Shown here piece after piece: positions 34,180-42,865 of a stretch of 64,000 nucleotides of DNA. The notes under the pieces are model-generated. The model made no database searches and had not been told where the DNA came from. It was given only the letters and a program-made list of their open reading frames with translations. Source of the stretch: Belliella kenyensis (lineage in GTDB: Bacteria; Bacteroidota; Bacteroidia; Cytophagales; Cyclobacteriaceae); NCBI RefSeq assembly GCF_022549675.1, contig NZ_JAKZGR010000004.1:124001-188000 (forward strand). The letters are read 5' to 3'. Each line of letters opens with the position of its first letter. Positions within the stretch are counted from its first letter, which is position 1. Position numbers and translations under genes: made by a program.

Positions 34180-37146
34180 TCATTGAAGTTGACCACTTTT
34201 TGACAGCGCATCATAAGCTACCTGCATGACTTTTGTCCGTGTTCCCAATTGGGAAAGTTTGGAGTTCTCCCGAGTTGGATTTACACGGTTGGACAGGAAA
34301 ATATATACTAGCTCATTTTCTGGATCTACCCAAGCATAAGTTCCTGTGAAACCAGTATGTCCAAAACTAGAAGCTGGAGCATCTTTTGCGGCATTGCCAT
34401 TCTCGCTTCCTGGAGTTCTAGGTCTATCAAACCCCAAGGCTCTGTAATTACCTTCGTCACAGAATTTACATTTTGAAAATTCACCCACTACATTGTTGCC
34501 AATAATCACTTCATCAGCATACACGCCATCGTTCAAATAGAGCTGCATCAATTTTGCCAAATCATGCGCATTTCCAAACAAACCAGCATGACCACTCACC
34601 CCTCCCAGCATGGCAGCACCTTCATCATGTATAGTGCCATGGAGCAATTGCTTCCTGAAAAGTGAATCATATTCTGTTGGAACAATTTGATCTAAATCAT
34701 ACTTAAGATATGGGTTGAATGTCAGTGACTTGGCACCTATGTGGCTATAGATATTCTCTTGCAAGTATTCTTCAAAATCCTGACCCGAGATAGCTTTCAC
34801 AACCTCTGGAGCAAGTATAAATGACAAATCACTGTAAACATACTTACCTTTTTCACCCAAAGGAGAGTCTAAAATTTGCCTATAGATTTTATTCTTATAA
34901 TTCTTGTGGATATAAAGGTCTTGTGCAGCAAGTACAGGGAATCTTTTTGACTCGGAATATTTGAAAGTATTCCATTTGAATTTGCCATTTTTTCTCACTG
35001 TCTCCTTCCAAAACGGAATCCAAGCTTGTAATCCTGCTTGATGTGTTAGAATATCGACATACTTGATATTTTCCTTGCTTGTGCCTCTTGCCATGGGAAG
35101 ATATTCTCCAAATGTCCCATTTTCATCAAATTTCCCTTCACATTTCAATTTCATCAATGCTGCCAAACTTGTACTGATTTTGGTAACTGATGCCAAATCA
35201 TAAAGGTGCTCATTTTCTACCTTGACATTACTTTCGTAGGTATGTGTACCAAATGACTCATGGAAGATTACTTTCCCACTTTTGGCAATCAAAACTTGTG
35301 CACCTGGAATAGCTTTACTTGTAATAGCTTCTTTCACCAAAGTCTCAATCGCTTCAAAATCCCTTGAGTCCATTCCAAATTCTTCTGGAAATGAATACCC
35401 AAGACGCAGCCCTCCACTTGTCTGTAATCCATCACCGACTTTGAAATCAGCATTGACTGTCACCGGCAACTTCCCTTTAGCTCCCAATGCTCCAAAAATA
35501 ATCTGAGAGGCAATGTTTTGGGCGTTCTCTGACTCTTGATAAGTTGCCATAACAGCATGGGCTCTAGCAAGCTGATCAAATTCCGCCAAGCTATAGACAT
35601 TTCCAAACACAGATACAATGGTTGGCTTTTGCTCCATCAGTTTTTTGAGAAAAAACTTCGTCTCAGAAGTAACACCGAACCTACTTGCACCAGCTCTCAT
35701 TTGAAGTTTATGCACACCTGCAATTACCAATGAATAATCTTCCAACTCCTTCATCAAAGATTGAAACTCCTCTATACTGGCATTGTGAGAGATAAAGAAA
35801 TGATCTACCTCAGCAAATCTTCCCAAACCTTTCTGAAAGGAGGTTTCCTCAGCTGTTCCAATAGCCAAAGCAGCAATTTTTTGCTTGCCAAGGTTTTTTA
35901 TTGGAATAATATCCTCCTTATTTCTTAGTAAGGTAATGGATGCTTCTGTCAGTTTTTTATTCAAGCTTTGCGCCTGTGGGTTGTTCAAGTCTTCATAGAG
36001 ACTCTTCAGTTCCACAGGTTCATATTTATCCAAACCAAGCCAATATTTGGCTTCCAGTACTTTCTTTACTCTGTGTTCGATTTCTTCTATCGTAATTTCA
36101 TTTCTTTCAATCGCCTTTTTGATCTCGCTGATTGTCCTCTCCACGTTCATGGTATTGAGAAGCATATCATTTCCAGCCAAAAGTGCTTTCATATCCACTT
36201 CACCAGGTTCATAGAATTTGGCCACACCCTGCATATTCAAAGCGTCAGTGAATACCAGACCCTCATAATTGAGGTCATTTTTCAATAAATCGGTAACTAT
36301 GGGTTTAGAAAGAGTAGATGCCAGATTATGGGTAGAATCGTAAGCTGGAACATTCATGTGTGCGACCATTACACTTCCAAGACCTTCATCAAAAAGCCTT
36401 TTGAATGGATACAGTTCTGTGTCTTCCATTCTGATTTTGGAGAAATGAATGACTGGTAATCCATAATGGGAGTCCACATTGGTATCTCCGTGCCCTGGAA
36501 AGTGTTTTGCATTTGCAAGTACCTTATTATCCTGCATCCCCTTCATGTACGCCATTGCTTTGCTGGCGACATTTTCTTTTTGTTCACCAAAAGACCTGTA
36601 GCCTATCACAGGATTGTTCACATTGTTATTGATATCCACTACTGGAGCAAAATTCACATGAACACCAACCCTTCTACATTGCAGGGCTATTTCTTTGCCC
36701 ATTTGATAGATCAGGCTTTCGTCGGCTATCCCTCCTAAGGACATTTGATAAGGAAAACTCATCGTACTATCCAGCCTCATTCCAAGACCCCATTCACCAT
36801 CAATGGAAATCATCAATGGAATTTTTGCTTTTTCTTGGAGCTTGTTGGTCATGATAGCTTGTCTTACAGGACCACCCTGAAAAAAAATAATTCCACCCAC
36901 TTGATATTTTTCGACCAATCTCGATATAGAATCTACATGAACTTGATCCTTGTTTGAATAAGCAGGGATCATAATCAATTGAGCAATCTTTTCATCTAAA
37001 GTCATGGATTGAAATCTGGCGTCGACCCATTCACTTCCCTGACCCTTGAAAGGTGGAGGGATGATTGTTTTGTCTTGCGCAAAAGCTTTAGTGACTCCTA
37101 AGATGATCAAAATTGAAAAAAGTATACTGGCTAAATTAAATTTCAT
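34180..37146 (-). CDS. GH3 beta-N-acetylhexosaminidase (NagZ-type) fused to a beta-lactamase-family serine hydrolase
   Basis: The 988-residue protein has a signal peptide (1-24, ending AFAQ) and three parts. Part one is a GH3 catalytic barrel (about 40-370) with the NagZ-specific motif KHFPGHGD at 214-221, DSH at 225-227 and the expected nucleophile D300 in LVFTDALNMQG. Part two is a GH3 C-terminal alpha/beta domain (about 390-580). Part three is a class C beta-lactamase-type domain (about 600-985) with SVTK (SxxK) and a YSD triad motif. NagZ-type enzymes release GlcNAc from peptidoglycan fragments, and the second domain may be an esterase or DD-peptidase. It neighbours the MurNAc-type locus but has its own leader region. 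Confidence 0.92.
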   Translation of the reverse strand: MKFNLASILFSILIILGVTKAFAQDKTIIPPPFKGQGSEWVDARFQSMTLDEKIAQLIMIPAYSNKDQVHVDSISRLVEKYQVGGIIFFQGGPVRQAIMTNKLQEKAKIPLMISIDGEWGLGMRLDSTMSFPYQMSLGGIADESLIYQMGKEIALQCRRVGVHVNFAPVVDINNNVNNPVIGYRSFGEQKENVASKAMAYMKGMQDNKVLANAKHFPGHGDTNVDSHYGLPVIHFSKIRMEDTELYPFKRLFDEGLGSVMVAHMNVPAYDSTHNLASTLSKPIVTDLLKNDLNYEGLVFTDALNMQGVAKFYEPGEVDMKALLAGNDMLLNTMNVERTISEIKKAIERNEITIEEIEHRVKKVLEAKYWLGLDKYEPVELKSLYEDLNNPQAQSLNKKLTEASITLLRNKEDIIPIKNLGKQKIAALAIGTAEETSFQKGLGRFAEVDHFFISHNASIEEFQSLMKELEDYSLVIAGVHKLQMRAGASRFGVTSETKFFLKKLMEQKPTIVSVFGNVYSLAEFDQLARAHAVMATYQESENAQNIASQIIFGALGAKGKLPVTVNADFKVGDGLQTSGGLRLGYSFPEEFGMDSRDFEAIETLVKEAITSKAIPGAQVLIAKSGKVIFHESFGTHTYESNVKVENEHLYDLASVTKISTSLAALMKLKCEGKFDENGTFGEYLPMARGTSKENIKYVDILTHQAGLQAWIPFWKETVRKNGKFKWNTFKYSESKRFPVLAAQDLYIHKNYKNKIYRQILDSPLGEKGKYVYSDLSFILAPEVVKAISGQDFEEYLQENIYSHIGAKSLTFNPYLKYDLDQIVPTEYDSLFRKQLLHGTIHDEGAAMLGGVSGHAGLFGNAHDLAKLMQLYLNDGVYADEVIIGNNVVGEFSKCKFCDEGNYRALGFDRPRTPGSENGNAAKDAPASSFGHTGFTGTYAWVDPENELVYIFLSNRVNPTRENSKLSQLGTRTKVMQVAYDALSKSGQLQ

Positions 37147-37429
37147 TTTTCGTTGATGGTTTATTCTGTTATAATTTAGTGATGAAATAGGATTTTCTAT
37201 GTCACAATATGGTTATCGGCAACACATTTTTATTAATACCCTATTTTGAAGGCAAATTTTATCGACCATTACGGCGATATCTCACTTCGTCTCCCTCTGG
37301 TGAGGTAAATTCGGCATGACTAATCCCTTCATATCTCGCATCTTAAATCTCCCCCGCTTCTTGTGCCTCAAATCTCATGTCTTGTGTTTTAAATCTAAAA
37401 TCTAAATTTTAAAATCTAGAATTACTAAA
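37147..37429. other. Intergenic region upstream of the GH3 gene with degenerate short repeats
   Basis: About 290 bp separate the susD terminator from the GH3 gene. From about 37335 to 37420, TAAATCT/CAAATCT-type words recur irregularly (TTAAATCTCCCC, CAAATCTCATG, TTTAAATCTAAAATCTAAAT), a decayed microsatellite. The GH3 promoter should lie at about 37150-37260; no certain box was identified. Confidence 0.5.
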
Positions 37430-37467
37430 AGAAAGGAAAGAGCCCGACCTGTGTGGCTGTCGAGCTC
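37430..37467 (-). terminator. Intrinsic terminator after susD
   Basis: On the minus strand GAGCTCGAC pairs with GTCGGGCTC (9 bp with one G-T pair, 37440-37448 with 37459-37467). It is followed by TTTCCTTTCTTTT. It lies about 25 bp beyond the susD stop codon and separates the susCD unit from the GH3 gene. Confidence 0.75.
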
Positions 37468-37492
37468 TCCAAAAAATAAACCTATGTTCATT

Positions 37493-39202
37493 TTACCATC
37501 CTTCGTTTTGAGTCAAAGTGACGCCATTTTCTTCATAAAGTGCAATTTGATCAATTGGAATAGGATCGAGATAAACTCTTGGATTATTGAATACCCTCTG
37601 AGCAGCTGCTACAGTAGCAGGTATGATGTAACCTTCTGATCCTTCAGATAGGACTACACTACTTTGTAAGTTTGGAAACTCTGCTCTAGTAACCCATGCA
37701 CCTCTATTGATAGATGGATTAGCCTGTGTATCTGCATATTCTAGTTTAGCCCATCTTCTGAGATCATTGAGTCTGAAACCTTCCATCATCAATTCTACCC
37801 TTCGCTCTCTTCTTACTTCCCATAGAATGGATGATACACTTTGATCTCTAGCTGGATCATCGTAGGCTACACCATTGACAGCAAATCTATCTCCTACTAG
37901 AGTAACTGAAGGAAGATTGACTCCTGGTCTAGCACGAAGAACATTGATTGACTTATCCAGATCAGCCTGTGTAAGTGGTGCTCCTCCTAAAGACGCTAGC
38001 TCAGCAGCCGCTTCGAGATAATTCACCAAAACCTCTCCATATCTCATTACAGGAGAATCTATGATGTTCAGGTTTGAGCTTCCCTCAGGAAGGGTTCTAA
38101 GAGATTCATTCAAGTATTTGTGAGTTGCTACACCAGAAGTACTAAAGTTTGGCGAAATACCATTGAGTCTAAACTGGCTAGTGACAAAAGTCTCTTGTAT
38201 CCTTGAATCTCTATTTGCAAACATGGCTTCCCTAGTTCTATCACCTTGATAAAGTGGGGATATACCTATAGGCAACCCATCAGAAGCGAGGTATGCATCA
38301 AGAGCATTTTTGGAGACCCCAGTCTGAGGCTCGTTGTTATTGTAGCTCATCAAAGCATGCGTAAGTAGTCCAGCTTCATAATGTCGGAAAATAATCACCT
38401 CAGGATTGCTCGCTAAATTTACAGAAGTGAATACCTGTCTATAATTTCCCAAAGAGTATCTACCTGATTGAATTAATTGATTGGCTGCACTTTTAGCAGC
38501 TTCAAAATACTTAGCGGCCTTTTGATCATCTCCAAGGTGATATTTTTGCCATGAGGCTTCGAAAAGCATCATTTGAGACATATAAGCCAATACCACGTCT
38601 CTATTTACAGTTTGCTTTGGTGTGCCATCTGACTGCCTTACCATTCGAGAAGCGTACTCAAAGTCCTCAAGAACTTTATCCATTACAAAACCCCTAGGAT
38701 CTCTTGGTCTATAAAGCATTTCCAAATTTGCATCATCTACTTCTTCTTCAAACCAAGGAGCATCACCAAACTGCTGAACAATCTGAGCATATTCTATTGC
38801 TCTGAAAAATCTAGCTACTCCAGACCAATGATTGATTGCTTCTTCAGACATAGGCACGGTCTTTATCCTGTTCAAGAATAAATTCGCTTTACGCACCCAA
38901 GTGAATCTCCAGTATGATGCAGTAGCAGCTGTGACTGGCTGTAACCTAAACTGGGTAGGGCTCGAAGGAGCGAAGTCATCGTTCAATGATTGACCTGAGA
39001 AGAACCTCCCCCACGTAAATCCTGATCCATATCCAGAGAAATACTGAGGATAAAAACCCCATGCAAATGTTCGCACATTGGATTCATTGGTCCAATATGT
39101 CTCATCGGTAAGACGGTCTAATGGCGGTCTTTCAAGAAAATCTTCTTGGCAACTTACCAGAACCATAGACATCAATAATATTGCTAATATTTTAATTTTC
39201 AT
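37493..39202 (-). CDS. SusD/RagB-family outer-membrane nutrient-binding lipoprotein
   Basis: The product has 569 residues from ATG 39202. Upstream in-frame codons would extend it to 580 but place MRQLETLKLTK before the lipoprotein signal (LLMSMVLVSCQE), so they are rejected. SusD features include the FLERPPLDRLTDETYWTNE opening, helical TPR-like segments (about 90-330) and the C-terminal RRVELMMEGFRLNDLRRWAKL motif. Such proteins cap the SusC pore and bind oligosaccharides at the surface. It follows susC by about 75 bp and is closed by a terminator. The ligand is inferred as an amino-sugar or muropeptide from the neighbouring genes. Confidence 0.96.
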   Translation of the reverse strand: MKIKILAILLMSMVLVSCQEDFLERPPLDRLTDETYWTNESNVRTFAWGFYPQYFSGYGSGFTWGRFFSGQSLNDDFAPSSPTQFRLQPVTAATASYWRFTWVRKANLFLNRIKTVPMSEEAINHWSGVARFFRAIEYAQIVQQFGDAPWFEEEVDDANLEMLYRPRDPRGFVMDKVLEDFEYASRMVRQSDGTPKQTVNRDVVLAYMSQMMLFEASWQKYHLGDDQKAAKYFEAAKSAANQLIQSGRYSLGNYRQVFTSVNLASNPEVIIFRHYEAGLLTHALMSYNNNEPQTGVSKNALDAYLASDGLPIGISPLYQGDRTREAMFANRDSRIQETFVTSQFRLNGISPNFSTSGVATHKYLNESLRTLPEGSSNLNIIDSPVMRYGEVLVNYLEAAAELASLGGAPLTQADLDKSINVLRARPGVNLPSVTLVGDRFAVNGVAYDDPARDQSVSSILWEVRRERRVELMMEGFRLNDLRRWAKLEYADTQANPSINRGAWVTRAEFPNLQSSVVLSEGSEGYIIPATVAAAQRVFNNPRVYLDPIPIDQIALYEENGVTLTQNEGW

Positions 39203-39276
39203 TTTTGTCAATTTTAAAGTTTCTAACTGTCTCAAAACTTGAGTTTTAGCTTACATGATTGATTATATTGCTATCA

Positions 39277-42200
39277 TCAAAGGGTAAGTTGCAAACCAAA
39301 TGAAACTGATCTCTGAAATGGATACACCCTACCGAAAGTGGCTGCATCATTCAGCCCTGCTGGCGTATACTCTGTCTCAGGGTCGATTGGGAGGTTGAGA
39401 TTATCAAGTTCAAATAAATTTTCACCTGAGAAATATACCCTTAATCTTTCGACCTTGACTCTTTTTGAAAGTGTAGCTGGTATGGTATAACCAAAGGTGA
39501 CGTTTTTCAACCTTGTGTAAGACATATCCAACAAATATTTAGTCTGCGGCAAGAAATTCCTCATGTTATTGGACTGTGAATGATCCGTAGGTCTAGGGTA
39601 GAATGCATTAGGATTCTCGGGAGTCCAATAGTCTAGCTGATGCTCATACCATGCTTCACCTGGTCTGAAACCTGGCACAAATAGGGGGCCATTTGCCCAG
39701 AAGTCTCTTTTACCCACTCCTTGAACAAACAAACTCAAGTCGAAACCTTTGTAATCGGCACCTAATCTTATACCATATTGGTATCTTGGAGTTGAGTTAC
39801 CAATCACCCTCATGTCCCCTGGATCATCGATGGTATTGGTTCCTCTGTCAATTTTACCATCTCCATTAAGGTCCTTGTATTTGACATCGCCTGGCCCATA
39901 GAAGAACCATCCACTTTCAAAGAAAGATTGATCAGGAATACCATCTACCAATACGTATCTGCCGTTATCCAAAACAAATTCTCCATTAGCATCTCTTACA
40001 AAATCTTCATTGGTAAAGAATCTATCAGTTTCAAAGCCCCAAATTTCACCCAATACACGTCCTGGACGGTTAGAGTTTACGCCTCGATTGTCGGCAAAAT
40101 CTGTGATCACCTCTTTAAAGTCAGAAAGCATTACTGTGGAGAAAAGTCTCAGACCATTTCTGAATTTGTGATTATAATCTACCGCAAGTTCCCAACCTGT
40201 GGTCTGCAATTCTCCAAGATTCTGCTTGGTAGCAGCAGTACCAAATGAAGAAGGAAGTACCAGTCCTGCGCTATGCATATCACTTGTAGTCCTTCTGTAC
40301 CAATCAAAAGTAACTCCGAATCTGTCTTTGAAGAATCTAGCGTCAAACCCGAAATCTAGCGTACTTATCGTCTCCCAAGTCAAAGCCGAAGGCAATGCTC
40401 CAGGAGTAGCTACTGTCAACATGTTTTCATTTCCAATCACCCAACCAGAGTTGCTTGAGTTCATGATTCTATAAATATCTCCAAGGAAGGCATTTTGGTT
40501 ACCAATAGATCCATAAGAAGCCCTAAGCTTCATAAATGAAAGTACAGGCTCTACTGATTGCATAAATGACTCCTCGGACAGAATATATCCAGCAGACATG
40601 GAAGGGAAAAATGCCCATCTTTCGGTAGGAGATAGTCTAGAAGATCCATCATACCTACCATTCAGTTCTAGCAATAGCTTATTGCGGAACGTATAGTTGA
40701 ATCTACTGAAAAAACCCAAAGTTGCCCATTCGTTTCTACTACCAGACACAAACATTTCACCTGTAGCTAGCGAAAGCTCACCTCGGTCAGGATCCATAAG
40801 ATTTCTCCTTTGAGACATATGAGACCAAAATTCGAACGTTTCGATATCAGAACCAGCCATGAACTTGAAGGAATGATCTTTGCCTAAGTCAAGCTCGTAA
40901 GTTGCAAAAGCTCTACCAGTGTTTCTTTTACTCATGTCTGAATCATACTGTACCCTATTGAAAGCTGGTCCACTGTAAGGGTCATAGCTCAAGTTGGCAC
41001 CAGTTGCCCAAAAGTTGTAAGCTGAAAGTATCCCACCAGTCTGATGATATTGACGATTGTTGTTACTATAGGTATAATCCAAGTTGAAACTTAGGCCTTT
41101 CAGCGGACGAATGGTAGTCCCTAGATTGATACGCGACATGGTCGTATTTTCATTATTCATTTTGGCTTGCTCCACTTCATTGATGGAGTTCCTGAATGGA
41201 CGTCCTTCATACGTTCCATAAGGGTAGACAGCTTGCCACCTGAATATATAGTACCATGGATCATAAGTCTCACTAGCAAAATTAAAAGGTTGAGTAAATT
41301 CTGTTTCTGAATAAAGAACTTTCGCCCTTACTTCTAACCATTTGTTGACTTCGGTGCTAACACTAAAGTTAAGATTGTATCTATTAAACTCATCTGGATT
41401 TACTTTCAAAACACCTTCTTGACCTAAGTAGCCAGCACCTAGGTAATACTTTGTCTTATCTGTACCACCAGATACAGATACGTCATGCTTTTGTTGTGGA
41501 GTCCATTGTCTCATGAACAACTCTGCTGGATCCCATGATCTATAAAAAAACAACCTACCATCTCTGATTTCAAAATCTCTTCCTAGCACCATCTCCGGAC
41601 CTAAGTTCTGTCCTCCATAAGTCGCTTCCCATTCTCTCATCTTTTGAATTCCAATTTGATCAAAAGCCATACCTACAGCACTGAACACATTGGTAGAGGG
41701 ATTTGTACGCTGCAATGCTCTAAAAGCCATTTCGGCTCCATCAGCGGCATTGGCGATTACAGGAGCATAAGTTGGGGTATTCCACGAAAAATTGTTTGAA
41801 TAAGAAACTCTTGGCTTGTCACCTTTTGCACCTGACTTGGTGGTGACTAGTATCACACCCCACGCTGCACGAGAACCATAGATAGAGGAAGCAGCAGCAT
41901 CTTTCAGGACAGAAATACTTTCTATATCTTCTGGGTTGATTAATTGCAAGCTTTCGATTTCCACATTATCTACTAGAATAAGTGGCTGAGCACCTGCCGA
42001 ATTACTTAAAGTACCTGTCATCCCTCTCAATCGGATGTTTGGATTTCGACCGATTTGTCCACTTGGTGTGGTAATCGTCAGACCAGGCACGGTACCTTGA
42101 AGACCTCTACCCACATCTGTGATTGGTCTAGATGCCAATACCTCCGTATCTACTGTGGTTACTGCACCTGTGACATTGCTTCTTTTCTGAGTTCCGTAAC

Positions 42201-42534
42201 CTACCACCACAAACTCTTCCAATGTTTTGGTATCAGATGCCAATACGACATTTAAGTTTGATTGGCCTTCGATTAAGATTTCTTGGGCTATCATACCGAT
42301 GAAACTAAATCGAAGTGTCTCACCTCTGCTGACTTGGATTCTAAACTGACCATCTATGTCAGTTGTGACTCCTTGACTGGTACCTTTTACAGTTACACTG
42401 ACTCCTGGTAGTGTCAACCCATCATCAGCAGAAGTAACTACCCCTGTGATCTCCCTTCCTTGGGCAAAGGTCTGAATGCTGATGAATAGAAAGCTGAGAC
42501 TCCATATTGAACTAAGCAATAAAAGTTTCTTCAT
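39277..42534 (-). CDS. SusC/RagA-family TonB-dependent outer-membrane transporter
   Basis: A 1085-residue TonB-dependent receptor. It has a signal peptide (about 1-24, ending FAQG) and a carboxypeptidase-like regulatory domain (about 28-105, REITGVVTSADDGLTLPGVSVTVKG). The TonB-box region FVVVGYGTQKRSNVTGAV (about 108-125), plug domain and C-terminal barrel follow, ending in the aromatic-rich VYPFQRSVSFGLQLTL. It forms a pump with the SusD partner just downstream, energised by TonB-ExbBD. The upstream 330 bp hold a near-perfect 18-bp dyad shared with the sugar-kinase promoter. The substrate is not readable from sequence. Confidence 0.97.
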   Translation of the reverse strand: MKKLLLLSSIWSLSFLFISIQTFAQGREITGVVTSADDGLTLPGVSVTVKGTSQGVTTDIDGQFRIQVSRGETLRFSFIGMIAQEILIEGQSNLNVVLASDTKTLEEFVVVGYGTQKRSNVTGAVTTVDTEVLASRPITDVGRGLQGTVPGLTITTPSGQIGRNPNIRLRGMTGTLSNSAGAQPLILVDNVEIESLQLINPEDIESISVLKDAAASSIYGSRAAWGVILVTTKSGAKGDKPRVSYSNNFSWNTPTYAPVIANAADGAEMAFRALQRTNPSTNVFSAVGMAFDQIGIQKMREWEATYGGQNLGPEMVLGRDFEIRDGRLFFYRSWDPAELFMRQWTPQQKHDVSVSGGTDKTKYYLGAGYLGQEGVLKVNPDEFNRYNLNFSVSTEVNKWLEVRAKVLYSETEFTQPFNFASETYDPWYYIFRWQAVYPYGTYEGRPFRNSINEVEQAKMNNENTTMSRINLGTTIRPLKGLSFNLDYTYSNNNRQYHQTGGILSAYNFWATGANLSYDPYSGPAFNRVQYDSDMSKRNTGRAFATYELDLGKDHSFKFMAGSDIETFEFWSHMSQRRNLMDPDRGELSLATGEMFVSGSRNEWATLGFFSRFNYTFRNKLLLELNGRYDGSSRLSPTERWAFFPSMSAGYILSEESFMQSVEPVLSFMKLRASYGSIGNQNAFLGDIYRIMNSSNSGWVIGNENMLTVATPGALPSALTWETISTLDFGFDARFFKDRFGVTFDWYRRTTSDMHSAGLVLPSSFGTAATKQNLGELQTTGWELAVDYNHKFRNGLRLFSTVMLSDFKEVITDFADNRGVNSNRPGRVLGEIWGFETDRFFTNEDFVRDANGEFVLDNGRYVLVDGIPDQSFFESGWFFYGPGDVKYKDLNGDGKIDRGTNTIDDPGDMRVIGNSTPRYQYGIRLGADYKGFDLSLFVQGVGKRDFWANGPLFVPGFRPGEAWYEHQLDYWTPENPNAFYPRPTDHSQSNNMRNFLPQTKYLLDMSYTRLKNVTFGYTIPATLSKRVKVERLRVYFSGENLFELDNLNLPIDPETEYTPAGLNDAATFGRVYPFQRSVSFGLQLTL

Positions 42535-42865
42535 GTGAAATTAATTTATAGAGTTGTTAAATATTTTGTGTGTTTAATAGGTCTATTGTTAGGTTTTTAT
42601 GGTGTATATAATCACTTTGGATTTCTTTATTTCAAATCTTGTATCCCAAATACTATTGCATTGATCTAGGTAAATTGCTACTCAATGCTTTGCATTTTGG
42701 ACAAAAGATCTAATCAATTATCTGCGACTTTTGCACCTTGTAAATTTTTCTATAAAAACATTCCTATCCATCCCTGAAAACAGGGATATTGTCAAATCAC
42801 CAAAAAACACAAACAGAGAATAGTTGACGATGAATTGGTACTCGCTTGGCTAAAAAAATACGTCC
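42535..42865. promoter_or_regulatory. susC upstream region
   Basis: About 330 bp between the susC start and the sensor-kinase stop. An 18-bp dyad at 42770-42787 is the clearest element. The minus-strand sequence near 42650-42660 contains TAGTATTTG, close to but not exactly a TAnnTTTG box. No open frame was found. Confidence 0.45.
42770..42787. promoter_or_regulatory. Candidate operator, copy 1 (ATCCCTGAAAACAGGGAT)
   Basis: Perfect 7-bp arms around AAAA. A copy with 16 of 18 identical bases lies at 52001-52018. It sits 236 bp upstream of susC and 79 bp past the sensor-kinase stop codon. Confidence 0.5.
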
